Of a stretch of DNA of 64,000 nucleotides, positions 13,501 to 24,640 are shown in pieces. A program made the translations under genes and the position numbers. This DNA is from Cardiocondyla obscurior (lineage: Eukaryota; Arthropoda; Insecta; Hymenoptera; Formicidae). Every line of letters begins with the position of its first letter. Positions within the stretch are counted from its first letter, which is position 1. The DNA lies in the NCBI RefSeq assembly GCF_019399895.1, contig NC_091883.1, positions 3,328,377 through 3,392,376 on the forward strand, in the 5' to 3' direction. The notes under the pieces are model-generated. The model was not told the origin of the DNA and ran no database searches. It worked only from the letters and a program-made list of their open reading frames with translations.

Positions 13501-14752
13501 ACTTGATGGTTTCTGACGTTACTGAATATTAATTGATTTCAAATGTAACTTCCTACGCGTGTGAAAAGCTGCGTTCACGCGTTAAACGGCGGTCGATATT
13601 ATTTTAGCCGTATGCACCGCGCGTGAGATTACATCGAGATAATACAAATAATTTATATCTATTTTTTTCTTTTTTTTTTTTTACCAATAGTACTCCTCAA
13701 TTTTATTCAGAGAATTCGGATATTTTATTTTATTTACGCTCTGCCGCGCATAAGCGCGTTATTGCTTCCATACAGGTGGCTATAAAATGCGCTCGATATT
13801 TCGACAGGAAAGCGACGAAACCGGAATTCCATGATCGTAAATTTTTGAATTTATAAATAATGCCGACGGCTCCGATCGCGCACAAGGCGCAATTCACCTA
13901 GATTATGAGCTACCGTTGTTCGAAATAACTTAACTAGTTGCAAATGCACGTTCGCTGATTGCGTCTGAGCCGGGACACGAGGGGGGTATGAGCCGCGGTC
14001 AAGAACCGAGCTCGTCTCGGAAGAGAGCGCGCCGCGAAAGAACGCTCTTGCCGACGTGTGCGCGGAAAACAATAGCGCCCGGAATAAAATCCATTAAATT
14101 CGCTTTATCGTGCAAGCCCGTTAAATCTTAAATAGATGCAGTCAGATGTCGTTGATAAATAAAGTCAGCCTCCGCGAACGGTACCATTCGTTACGTGTAT
14201 AATCCCACTGAGTGCTTTACGCCGGCGACTTAAAATGATGAAATTTATTAATACAACTTTTTATGCGTTTTAAACGATAAAAAACAAAATTTCTTTTCCT
14301 TCCCTCTCTGTACATTTTCCACGCGTCTCTTTCGGGCGGCTCTGTTAAATCCGCTTTCGTGGATCCCTCTGTAAGTCAATCGAACTTTCTATTCTATCAA
14401 TTATTCATCTCAGTCACTTGCGCCCCGTAGAAAACCGGGCGTTGAGGATCACGCACACCGCCGCGTTTGTTTACACTGCGACGGAAAGTTAAGAGGCTTG
14501 GATGCTGGCTTTCCGGCTGCAGGGACGTCGAGTAATCAACTTTGCTGACCCAGAAAGTCAAAAGGGCTTCGTTTACTTGCCATTTCTCTCGCCCTCTTCT
14601 CGCAGTCTCCTTCGCTCTTCCGACGATAGGTGCCGTCTTCTCTACTTCGTATAGAGAAGTGTGCCTTTCTTTTTCCTCTCTCCATCGTTCCTCCGTTTAT
14701 CCGGCTGCCTTCTCGCTATCCCTGCTTATCTCTGTCCATCCCCCATTTTCAG

Positions 14753-14899
14753 CTTTGCAGCGTTTCCACCCACCGGAACAGCGTCAGGATCTAGCGCGCT
14801 GATACGGTGGTGCAGTTTCAAATCGGGCAGTGACCGAAAACTTCAATATTCCGGCTCCTGCACCGAGGAGAGGAGACCGGAAGCGAGTGAAAGATATCG
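14753..14899 (+). CDS. Candidate internal exon, about 49 codons
   Basis: A long pyrimidine tract (14660-14750) ends in ccccattttcag, one of the strongest acceptors in the window. It is followed by an open frame (FAAFPPTGTASGSSALIRWC at its start) up to a TATCG|GTAGAC donor-like site just before an in-frame stop. The donor is mediocre and no neighbouring exon was assigned, so this may be an isolated acceptor-like tract. Confidence 0.25.
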
Positions 14900-17282
14900 G
14901 TAGACGCTAAGAGGTCGTATAAATAGAATGAAATCAAAGATCGTGGAATACTTTCGATAGTACAACGTGGATCAGACGTCGAGATATTACGTTCCTCGTT
15001 TTACAATCCTCGCGTGATATCGCACGCTTGCGAGAAAACCCCGAATTAGACGACGAGTTCACTTCTCAGAAATACGAATCGCTTCCTGGAAAATATTTTC
15101 CAACACTTTGAATATTATTATGAATTTTTCAACGACTTTTTTTTCTTTTTTTTCTTATTTTTTCTCATTCACAATCGTACCTGCCATATTTTATTATTAT
15201 ATTGAAATCCCGATGAAGATTGATCGCAGCCGGATTTTTATATTCATTCGATTGTAAGTGCATTTTCTTGTAGACTTTAGCTCCTCGAGCGTCCGCGGCT
15301 AATATTTTACTAACGTGGGGATTCGAGCGGCATCGGGAGAAAGTTGGAATGGAAGAAAGTAAATTTTTCGCAGAATGACCGCCCGCGAGCCTTTAAGAGT
15401 TTAATCGGTCCTCTCGTTTGCGCCGGTCGCGATCATAGACATCACCGGGGATTTATGGCCCGACCCTTCCGGGTTAAAACGGGTCTCGTACGTCACCTCC
15501 GCGCGATAGACGAGGAGCACGAAGTCAAGGGTCCCGAGCTTAAATCGAGTTTACTCCGATATCGAATTTCGCTGGGAGCAACGTCTCCGGTGTATTGTCT
15601 TGAAAAACCGGAGACAATATCGCGGGAGTTACTGGCCGCAGCAGCGTAGTTTAAATTTAGTTTGCAGTAGCCGAAGAAAAATTCGTCGTCGTTCGACAAG
15701 ACAGGCGGTCTCCCACGTCAGTTGAGATTTCAAGGCGCGTTTTTTCGCGGCGCTGACCCCATCGTTCGTACACTTAACGCTTTGTAAAAAAAAAGAACGA
15801 GGACAAAAAAAAAGAAAAAAGAGAGAGAGAAAGAGAAAAGAAAATAAAACGATTGCACGCCGCATCTCAGTAGCTTGGAAATTGGCTTAAGTGGAAGGCA
15901 CGGTAAATAAATTTGATAATATTACTTTGTTAACGCAATCAGCAATCATGTAGTATTACTCGGCAGGAAGTCGAGCCGGCTGAGCTAATTTGTGCCCTTC
16001 GGGGTTTAATTTGCGGCAGTTTGCAGTTTATCCATCGTCGAGAGAAAGAAAATGCGAGGAAAATTCATATTCAGACTTATCGGGAGAAAATTCGTGCTCG
16101 TGTGAAACGAGATTCTTTATGACGTTGCCATCTCGCGAGAGAATAAAGCTAATACGAGTAAAATTGCGTCGAACGCAACTTTCGTTGGCGATTGTGGCAG
16201 CGAACAGGAACCTTCCGTATCGACACCCAGTGCACCTTCTGTTAGAGAATGCCCTTCAAAGGTAGAAGTAGGATCTTACTTACGCCGATAATTCAGTTCT
16301 CCAAACGGCACGCTTGTTTTAAACAAAAAATAGAAAAAGGAGAAAGAAAAATACATGAAAGAAAAAAATCCCCATAATTAGAAGCGAGTTAAAAAAAATC
16401 AAAATTCGATTAATAGAAATTAAAATTAAGAATTTTAGAATTATTTTAACCGATAAATTTTTATCTACTTACTTTTTCGACGCATATTTTTGCATACTTT
16501 TATTTTTATTTTTATTTAACGAACAGCAATCGCTGCAATTATTAGAATTACGTAAGTCTCGTATAGGGAAAGTTAATAATGATTACAATATCATTATTCC
16601 GCCGGTATAATACTGCAAAGCGTAAAGATAATTAATGCTTGCGCCTCTGATTGTTGTAGATTATTCGAAACACGCATTGCAACGGCGTCACGTCAACCAA
16701 AGCAGAAACTAAAACTGTGCGATACTTATCTCTCGTCTACATCTATTATGCGCATACATTTGAAACTATTCTACTATGTTTATTCTCCTGCGCGTAGAAA
16801 GCATAAAACATAATCGTTCGTTTCCCTGTGCTCGTCCTTGAGTCACGTTTGTTAATCAGCTGCACTCGCAGCGGCATAGAAAATTTTCAGTCAATTAAAC
16901 ACAATTTTATTCAACGATTTTTAATTAAGAAGAAAAAAAAATTCTTAAAAAATAAAAAACAAAGCGGAAAGTCTTAAAATTTTTTTTTTTAGCATTTTTT
17001 TTTTAATTTGCGTACGCGTCTATTTTATTACGCGTGTTTCGCAAAAATAATGGGGAGGACAATGACGGTCACATGTCCCTTGAAAAGAAAGGTGAATTAA
17101 AAGGAAAAAAGGCCTGCGGAGAGGAATTTACGTTCGGGTATCCGTCAGGCTCGTGCGTTTCGAGCGGATGCCTGGCTTCTCGCGCGGACTGGAGGTTCTG
17201 GTGGAGGAGAGAAGCGGAGGTGGGAGAGTCGGGCATGGCGCGACGCGGCGCGTAAAGCTGCGCGGGTCACGGCTGTCACTTG

Positions 17283-17316
17283 TCAGTCCGTTGCGAGCGC
17301 TCGCTTCGTGTAGTTC
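17283..17316 (+). promoter_or_regulatory. Initiator plus DPE core promoter
   Basis: TCAGTC at 17283-17288 fits the arthropod initiator, with A+1 at 17285. AGTTC at 17312-17316 fits the downstream promoter element RGWYV exactly at +28 to +32. The surroundings are a CpG-rich island with no TATA box. The correct spacing makes this a credible transcription start on +. Confidence 0.6.
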
Positions 17317-17743
17317 GCGTTCCTCGTTTGCGTTTACCGCGCGCGTCTCGGCGAGCGCGTACTTACCCGCGAAAAACTCGCATTAATGTCGCGGACGCGG
17401 AGTTCCGAGATCGCGTCGCCGCGAATCGCCGTAATTTCCGGGCGGCTCCGCCGACTTACGCACGTTAGGTCCCGCTCTGTCGCGGCGTAATCACCTGCTT
17501 TGCGCGCGCGCGCGCGCGCGTCCACCGCGTGCGTCGTGTTTCTCCGGTGCGTCGGGTTGCGGTCGCAAAAGTTCCCCTCTCGCGAATGGCCCACCGCGCG
17601 GAAATTCGCCGGTCGTTTGTCCCCAGGTCCTCGCCGATAGTGAGCTAGTGAGAGAGAAGCGTGTTGGTGTTTGTGTGCCGTTTGGATTACTCGAAGCCGG
17701 AGGTTGCCACTAATATTTGATTTCGCGACGCTACGAACCGCAG
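17285..17743 (+). other. Probable untranslated first exon
   Basis: From the initiator, CpG-rich sequence runs to a perfect donor (CCGCAG|GTACGT, GT at 17744). A second donor, GCGAG|GTGAGA (GT near 17819), would give a longer alternative. Every ATG in the interval leads quickly to a stop, so the exon is probably 5'UTR. The downstream partner was not identified; the coding exons at 49.4 kb are on the same strand but 32 kb away. A (GC)n run lies at about 17501-17520. Confidence 0.5.
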
Positions 17744-19025
17744 GTACGTCTCCCGATCACTTGGATTCGCTCGAGATCGTGGGTGTACCCTGAATTTCTG
17801 GTCCGGTATCGACGCGAGGTGAGAGCGCGTGCGACCGAAACTTTATTGTTTTCCGAAGCGCGAGCTGCTTCGAAATGGAGCCATGTTGCTTTAGTTTTTC
17901 TCTCTGTTGCTCTCGCACTACAGCCGTATAGCCTCGCGCATTTCGGGCCGCCGGGCGCGTTGCATCAAAGCGTTATTTATATGATTTTATTTGACGATTT
18001 TCACGATCATCGAGCATGGCCAGGGGTACGCTCCAGTTGGACAAACGTAGACTAATACGGTTTATTTCTGTTAATTTTAGCGCTCTCTCCAACGGCGGCA
18101 TTTTGCGCGTCGGTGCTCCCATGTTTTTTCAGACATCGTCGGCGAGAAAAAACGTCGATACTCTTCCAACAATTTTTACCGCCGCGTTAATTAATATTTA
18201 ATTTTTGCATTCCCGCATTTCATTATTCCGTTCAACAGTAATTGCATATCTACACACTCGCGTCGATATTTTTAGAGGAAAGCAAACGCGTTTATTCGTA
18301 GTTCGTGAATTTCATGTTCGCCCATGCAAATGTTCATTTTCCGTAGAGCATAAATTATTTATTCCTCAAACTTTTGAGTGTCCCGGACGCGTAATTATGG
18401 CTCTGTTATATATTCGTATTGCACGCATCCACGATCTTGTCGTATTCAGTGATAATCCGCGATCAATGAAATCGACGAAGCTCCTAATAAAAAAATATAT
18501 ATATTTTTTAATATACCTCGTGGGTGATAAAAAAAAATTTGAAGATTACAAATATGTAGAACTATAAAATATCCAAGACGCAAAGAGTTTCCGCGCCGAG
18601 TTTATTTACATTCTCCAGATCGGCGCGGCCTCGCGAGATTATTTCCTCGCGATTACGGAGCTCCGGCGATTTCCTCGTGGCCCACCTGCCTCGGTTAACG
18701 CACACGCCTGGATAAAGTACGACGTCATAGTACACACGCTCGCGTATCACTCGCGGATCGCGCGCACCTGTTGTCCGCGCTTTTCGCGCGTCCCGACGGC
18801 GCGGTGAACTTCGGCCAAGCTGGCGGATCAATGCGACCGAAGGTCTCGGCGTCCAATTGAGGAGAAGTCTCGCACGAAACGGCTCTCACACTGGATACAT
18901 TCTCCTCCTCTTCCAGTCGCGTCTAGCCTCCGATTAGATTAATTGGAGCTTGATCGAGCCGGCCTAAGATCCTTTTAACATTCGCGAGCCGCGCGCGAGG
19001 CGTGAAGAGACGTGATCCATTGCCA

Positions 19026-19045
19026 GACGAACGAACGAACGAACG
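19026..19045. repeat. (ACGA)n microsatellite
   Basis: Four to five uninterrupted acga units. Confidence 0.85.
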
Positions 19046-20790
19046 ATGACCTAAATGCAACGTACGGCCCGTCGATGCGCGCCCGCGCGCGCTTCTCGCG
19101 TGCGCTTTAAACGCTTTCCGGCGAATCTGTAAATTAATCGGCTGGAAATTGCATTCGCGGGTGAACGCACCTCTGAAACGCCTTTTACATTGTTACCGGG
19201 CGCGTAAACGCAAAATAGCCCGGGATGCGAGCGGCGCCTTTTCCGTGCGGGAGTTATCATTGCGCGCCGCGAGATGAATTTGCAACTTTAATTTCTTCTC
19301 GAGACGTTCTCTTCGGAAATTTCGTTTATTTCAATTTAACTCGCGCTGCTCCTTTCGTTTATCGTTCCTTACGGCCGCGGTCGATTGATCGATAAGATTA
19401 AAGCCGTTTGTAATTAAAATGTAACAGTTTTCGCGGACACGGTCTTGATCGTCGTAGACGGCGCCGTTTGTTATCTGCTCGAACGTGCTTTTCGGACCGG
19501 ATGTAGCATCATTCGTCGGCATATAATTACCGTTAATTATCTTGCAATTTTGTTACGGTATGACGAACGATTCGCGTGGTTGTTACAGGCGGCGTTCGCG
19601 CATTCATTGTAAAAACACGTCACTCGGAGAAAGCTTGAGGTCGCGCTGTTTTTTTTTTTCTTTTCTTTTTTTTCTTATCGCACTATTGTCCAGTACTGTA
19701 AATTTTTTACAAGTTACGCTACTGATAAAAATAAAAAGCCGCATGTTTTTTTTTATTGTTCATTACGCGCGTGCCTCGGCAGTGCATATGTTTCCTTTCA
19801 CGTTCAAATAACTTCGTTGCATTTCTTATTCGCGGCGGCGACGAACGCGACAGTTCGAATCGTCCTCGCGCTGCGAAATCGTCCGTCGAACAATCGTTAC
19901 CAATTGAAACGTAATTCATCGTTCAAGCTTGTAAACTTAACGACCGTGCTAAAAGAGAAAGTGGATCGCGATTCCGTGAGCGTTCACTTTTATTACAGAG
20001 CAGCGGAAGTAACGCTTCGATAATTCGTCGATTTAAAAAAATTATTCCAGCTTGCGCCTTATTGTCCGTCGATCGATTAAATGTATTCCCCGTTCGCGAT
20101 TAAATAATTTATCGAAAAAAATTGTGTAAGCAAAAGCTCGAAAGGAAATAACGCGGAAGTACTATGTCGCTGATTGCATTAACCGGCGTGTGCGTGCGTT
20201 AATTATTTCTACACGTCGACAATTGTAGATATTTGAAATGTTGGTTGAAAGGACCGCAGCCATAGTTTATTAATTAGGTTATATTAATTCAACGACATCT
20301 CGTGCGAATTATGAATCGACAATGGAATAATTAATTTTTCTCATTGTTCAATTAAAATAAGTTAACTTCGCCGCTTTCATCCGCTGTGTTCTTTTGTTAT
20401 TGAACGTTATCACACGTTATTCAATACTATTTTAATAATAACCAAGATATAATAAGCACCGTCACGAAACGTTCCGACCGACGCGAGCGTCATCGGATAC
20501 ATATGATTCACTTGCGATAATACAACGATGCGAAGCGAGATCAAATGTCGCTCTTCTCTTATTGCGCGCTGCATTATATTCTTGCAGCTCGATTTTAGGG
20601 CATGTTTAAGTAACTGAAAACTTTTCAAAAAATCGCAGGGTATTTCGTCGTCGGATCGGGCAAAAGTTCTGTGCCGATATTCGTGTCGAAAATTGCCGTT
20701 CACGAACGCGTTCTTTTTCCGCGCGAGACCGCAACGGTGAATGAAATAACGCGGGTAATTTTTCTTCGCAATACAATATGCCGCGGCTTC

Positions 20791-20822
20791 CTCTCTCTCT
20801 CTCTCTCTCTCTCCCTCTCTCT
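20791..20822. repeat. (CT)n microsatellite
   Basis: About 15 CT units with one interruption. It forces the RERERE-type run in the minus frame over it, which is therefore not a gene. Confidence 0.9.
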
Positions 20823-23800
20823 TTTTTTTATGGCGAAATCGAAACTGCTCGAAGCATTCGCCAGCCGCGGATATCCGGGTGCGCGTAGACGCACGGCGAG
20901 CATAATTAATAATTTCGGAGCGCCGTATGGCTCGGCAAGTAACCCTTTATTTTTTTTTTTCGGCCCCCCTCGCGCCACTTTTGTTCGTCGAATAATATCC
21001 GGCACCGAGGCGGAGTACGGAATCACCTTGGTCGAGAATCGCGCTGCGTGGGGTTAGGCTAGACAGCTCGTGTCGTGAACCCCCTCCCGCCCGTCTGCTC
21101 GTGTCCCTTTTAAATTCGGCCCTCTTTCAATCCCTCGTCCCCCTTTCTCTGCGCGGCCGTCGATTTAAATCGACCTTTGGCGGACGCAGCGTTGAATTTT
21201 CATCCGTTCGTTCTCGCCCTTATTACGTCGCGCGTTTGCATGCTAATGTCTTTTAGAAATACATACGCGTGCGCTGGGAAAACTAGAAAGGCCCAATCGA
21301 AAATTCTGATTGGAGCATACGGCGCGTGCACGGTATAATAACCGGACGAAATGAGCGCGGTGCATGCGCGAACGCGATAACGGTCGCGTACTGTTCGATA
21401 TTGTTTTTATATCTCCGCGTTGATCGCGCAATATGATAGAGCGCATCCGAATTTATCTGGGAGAACGACATCGTCCGGTACAGAAGTGGGACGGGGGGAC
21501 GGGCGATACGAACGCGGAGAAAATTAGTTAAGCCATCTCTCCGGGGTCCACCTCTTTGGGGACCAGTTTCGATCAATAGCGAAGGAAAGATATCGTGCGC
21601 GGGTTTTGTTTGGTGTCCCTTTGAATTCTGTAACTGTATCAAAAGCACGCTGAAAATGCAGATATTCTTTCTGCACCGAAGATTCCTATCGCGGATTTAA
21701 TTCTGTTATAATTATGAGAGACAAAAATGTATAAGCGATTTATTTAGATGATTGATAAGAATTTAATTTTCAAATTTTACGAATTTTAATGAAGAATTAG
21801 TGCAAAGTAATATGTTTATGCGATCGTTTTTGAGTAATTAACATCGTCACGCGTAGTCTGCGTTATATCCGTTTTCCATTGTGGCTGTATTATCTTATGT
21901 TAAATGACGTGTCACGCGAATCTCCTGATTAGCATTAAGATTATGCTGATGCTTACGCGTACGATTTTACGAGCCATTTGCTTGCAGCTGTGTGATAATC
22001 ATCATACGTGACAAGGTAACTACAAGACGCGGGCTGCAAGTCTACACGAACGCTCGATGTAGAATATTTTTCTGGCACACTTCCAGCTAATAACGTCTGC
22101 ATTTTTTTTTCTTTTTTCCTTCCTTTTTTTTTATAATTGAAAAACGCGTAGCACAAAAAGCAGAAGTATAATCAGTTAGACTCGCAAGCTCCTCTGATTA
22201 CTTTAATCAGTTCTGGCTGAAATGACGATGATCGATATCGCGAAAAATTTATCGCCGACTGTGATTAAAGACCGCGGCATTAAGGCCCTCGTGCGTGAAT
22301 CCCATCGGGTTCGTAATTAGGTTGATGAAGAATCGTCCGATCGATGTCGTACGCAAACGTATTGCCGCGCCGAGAACAAGCGGGATTTGTCTTTTAGAAA
22401 GGTTGCGCCGTGTAGATGCGATTACAGGCATTCAGTTCTATGCAGTTCATAGAAGCCGACCTTAATAATCGAGGCTGCCTATGAATATCTCGGGCGTGTA
22501 AGAGAGGGATCAAGGTCAATTCCATTTGCGATTGAACGCGGTGATTATTAGGCCTCAGGATGTTTTCTTTTTTACTTTAATTTTTTTTTTTCCATTTAAC
22601 GATCGTTTAATCTCGTCAGTCTACGGGCGTCGTTTATATATTTTAATTTACATAATCCTCTTTTGCGCATATCGCTTTCTCAGTTCACTTTACGCTACGT
22701 TACCTTATCGCGTGTTGAAATCGTTGACTTATCTTTTATCTCTATTGTTCCAATATAACTGTATTAACGTGAAATAACGCGAGTATTTGTTTAACAGCGG
22801 GTATTTCTGGCAAGAAAACCTTGACGTCTTTATATTCTCCGTAGACCAATGATTTTTCTACGCGGCGAGCGAGCACCGCTTCAAGTTCGTGCGCGAAAAT
22901 TGCACGAGACATTTATTTTAATTATAGAAAAATTTAATAATTGTCAAATATTTTTTTAGTAAACGTTACGAATTCTGGCTCGAAAATGCAAGATCTCCTC
23001 CGTTTGCGTCGTTTGTTTTCTTACGCGGTACCGTTGCGATCGAACTACTCCGAATCACGATGCGGATGTACGTGCCGGTCTACAGAGCGGTAATTTGTTT
23101 GTAATTTAGTAAGGCCGTGTGGTCGAAAGTTTGGCGCGGAGAATGTAGCGCGACGCTAATTCGTCACTGCCGTCGGGTACTGGTTTCGAGAAGCCCTTTT
23201 CATGGGGCAGAGGACCGACCCGACCAGTGGTACAGTTTGTTCAGAAAGGAGCCGGTGCCGAGGAGCATGCGTGGTTTCATCCGTCGATAAACCTTGAAAT
23301 ATAAAACCTTTACGGGGCTAAATAATAAAACGTTTATGCGACGCTTTAACGTTTCGTCGTTAAAAATGGTTATGGAATTTATTCTGCAGAAATTTTTACG
23401 CCCTCGCTATGGAAAACAACTCCGGTTAGACGTCAGAAATTTTTCTGACCTGCATCAGTCCCTGGTGTTTATCACTTATTCATAAAAACGTGAAGATCGC
23501 GAAGAAGTCTACGTTGAATAACGTTTCTCACATCGTCCGTGTGATTTAATTACGAAATAGATTCTTATCGAGTTTATCTTTTTATATCGCGTTAAAATAA
23601 TTGCTGTTTACGAATTAATGATCAACGATTAAAAATTCATTGACGTTTGAAAGTAATTAATTTTGGGTTTTAGAGAAAATGTTTTATCATGCTTATCGTA
23701 ACGCGAAAGCGGGACGGATTTCCCGCTTAATAAATGCTATAACGTGAATAGCGTGGCTATTTGGGCGCATTTATTCACACTGATGTTGCATCATTCACGC

Positions 23801-24352
23801 GATATAACGCTTAGGGGAATTACGCAACGCGGCGGAGCGGCATGTTAAATTTACGGAAGAAAAAGAGCGTATTGCAGATATCACTGCGAGCGTGCGGTAA
23901 AGTATAACGCTCGAAACGGTATCGTAAAACGGAGAGACTTTAGCGGATGCGTAATAAAACGAAGTTCTGCGACGAACATTTTGACAATTGAACCAAAATG
24001 CCGACGAGCACTCGACATCGCAAAGTGAATTTACAGTGGCTATACGAGCTCGCATGCAAATCACTAAATTCCCAAACTCACATGACGTTCGCGGAATGGA
24101 AATCAATCGGGAATAATTGTTCGGCATTAAAAATTCGAATGTTCGAACGTGAAATGAGAGGAGCGCGCTATTTGCCAAAATATTTCTTCGAAAGTACTCT
24201 CGGTTATTCTATTAACGTTTTAATCACGTAATGAACGATAAAGACTGTTTAATGGCGAACGAAATTTTGTTGCGAAAATGAATGTAAACGTTTGTTCTTT
24301 TCAGAGAGAAAGTACGTGATGTTGGCAAATGTGTTGTTCATTTACGAAATTA

Positions 24353-24640
24353 TTAATTATCGAACATTATTACGCGACTGGGAATATTTTGTAACTTTGC
24401 CGAATGCCACGTGAGTTTTCGTGACAAATGTCTTCCGAATAATTAAATTAAATGGCGAAAATAAAAGAATAAAAAAACGCGAGGGATTTGATCAATTATC
24501 ACAACATTATTACGCGGCTGGGAATATTTTGTAACTTTGCCGAATGCCACGTGAGTTTCGTGACAAATGTCTTCCGAATAATTACATTAAATGGCGAAAA
24601 TAAAAGAATAAAAAAACGCGAGGGATTTGATCAATTACCA
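24353..24640. repeat. 140-bp tandem duplication
   Basis: Copy 1 (about 24355-24493) and copy 2 (about 24494-24633) are almost identical over the whole unit, with a partial third start (gatttgatcaatta) at the end. Each copy contains the E-box CACGTG followed by a GTGAGT donor-like hexamer (ccacgtgagt). Differences are a few substitutions and single-base indels, indicating a recent duplication. No coding frame is conserved across copies. Confidence 0.92.

Larger units (their letters stand above)
5923..17284. other. Intron-like or intergenic DNA, only weak exon candidates
   Basis: Mostly AT-rich with T-runs (7759-7776, 9943-9957) and GC-richer patches at 8.2-9.0, 14.4-14.9 and 15.3-15.7 kb. The pyrimidine tract at 6450-6554 ends in an acceptor-like cag followed after 51 nt by CG|GTAATG; two frames are open, so it is undecided. 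Candidates at 7346-7558 (-) and 14753-14899 (+) are listed separately. I found no complete gene. Confidence 0.5.
17744..24352. other. Non-coding, CpG-rich to AT-rich transition
   Basis: GC-rich stretches at 18.5-19.3 and 20.6-21.6 kb give overlapping open frames in several frames and on both strands, without start or splice support. Simple repeats: (ACGA)n at 19026-19045 and (CT)n at 20791-20822. A GC-richer patch at 23100-23290 has an open frame ending at 23290 with an AATAAA about 40 bp further on, but no convincing acceptor. No gene is called. Confidence 0.5.

Noticed and set aside
16528..16552. 25-nt microexon-like segment (acag to TTAC|GTAAGT)
   Set aside because: Too short to judge in AT-rich DNA; could easily be chance.
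20671..21057. 108-128 codon frames on both strands
   Set aside because: Inflated by the (CT)n microsatellite and homopolymers.
23100..23290. Open frame ending near an AATAAA
   Set aside because: No convincing acceptor or start; all three frames are partly open in this GC-rich patch.
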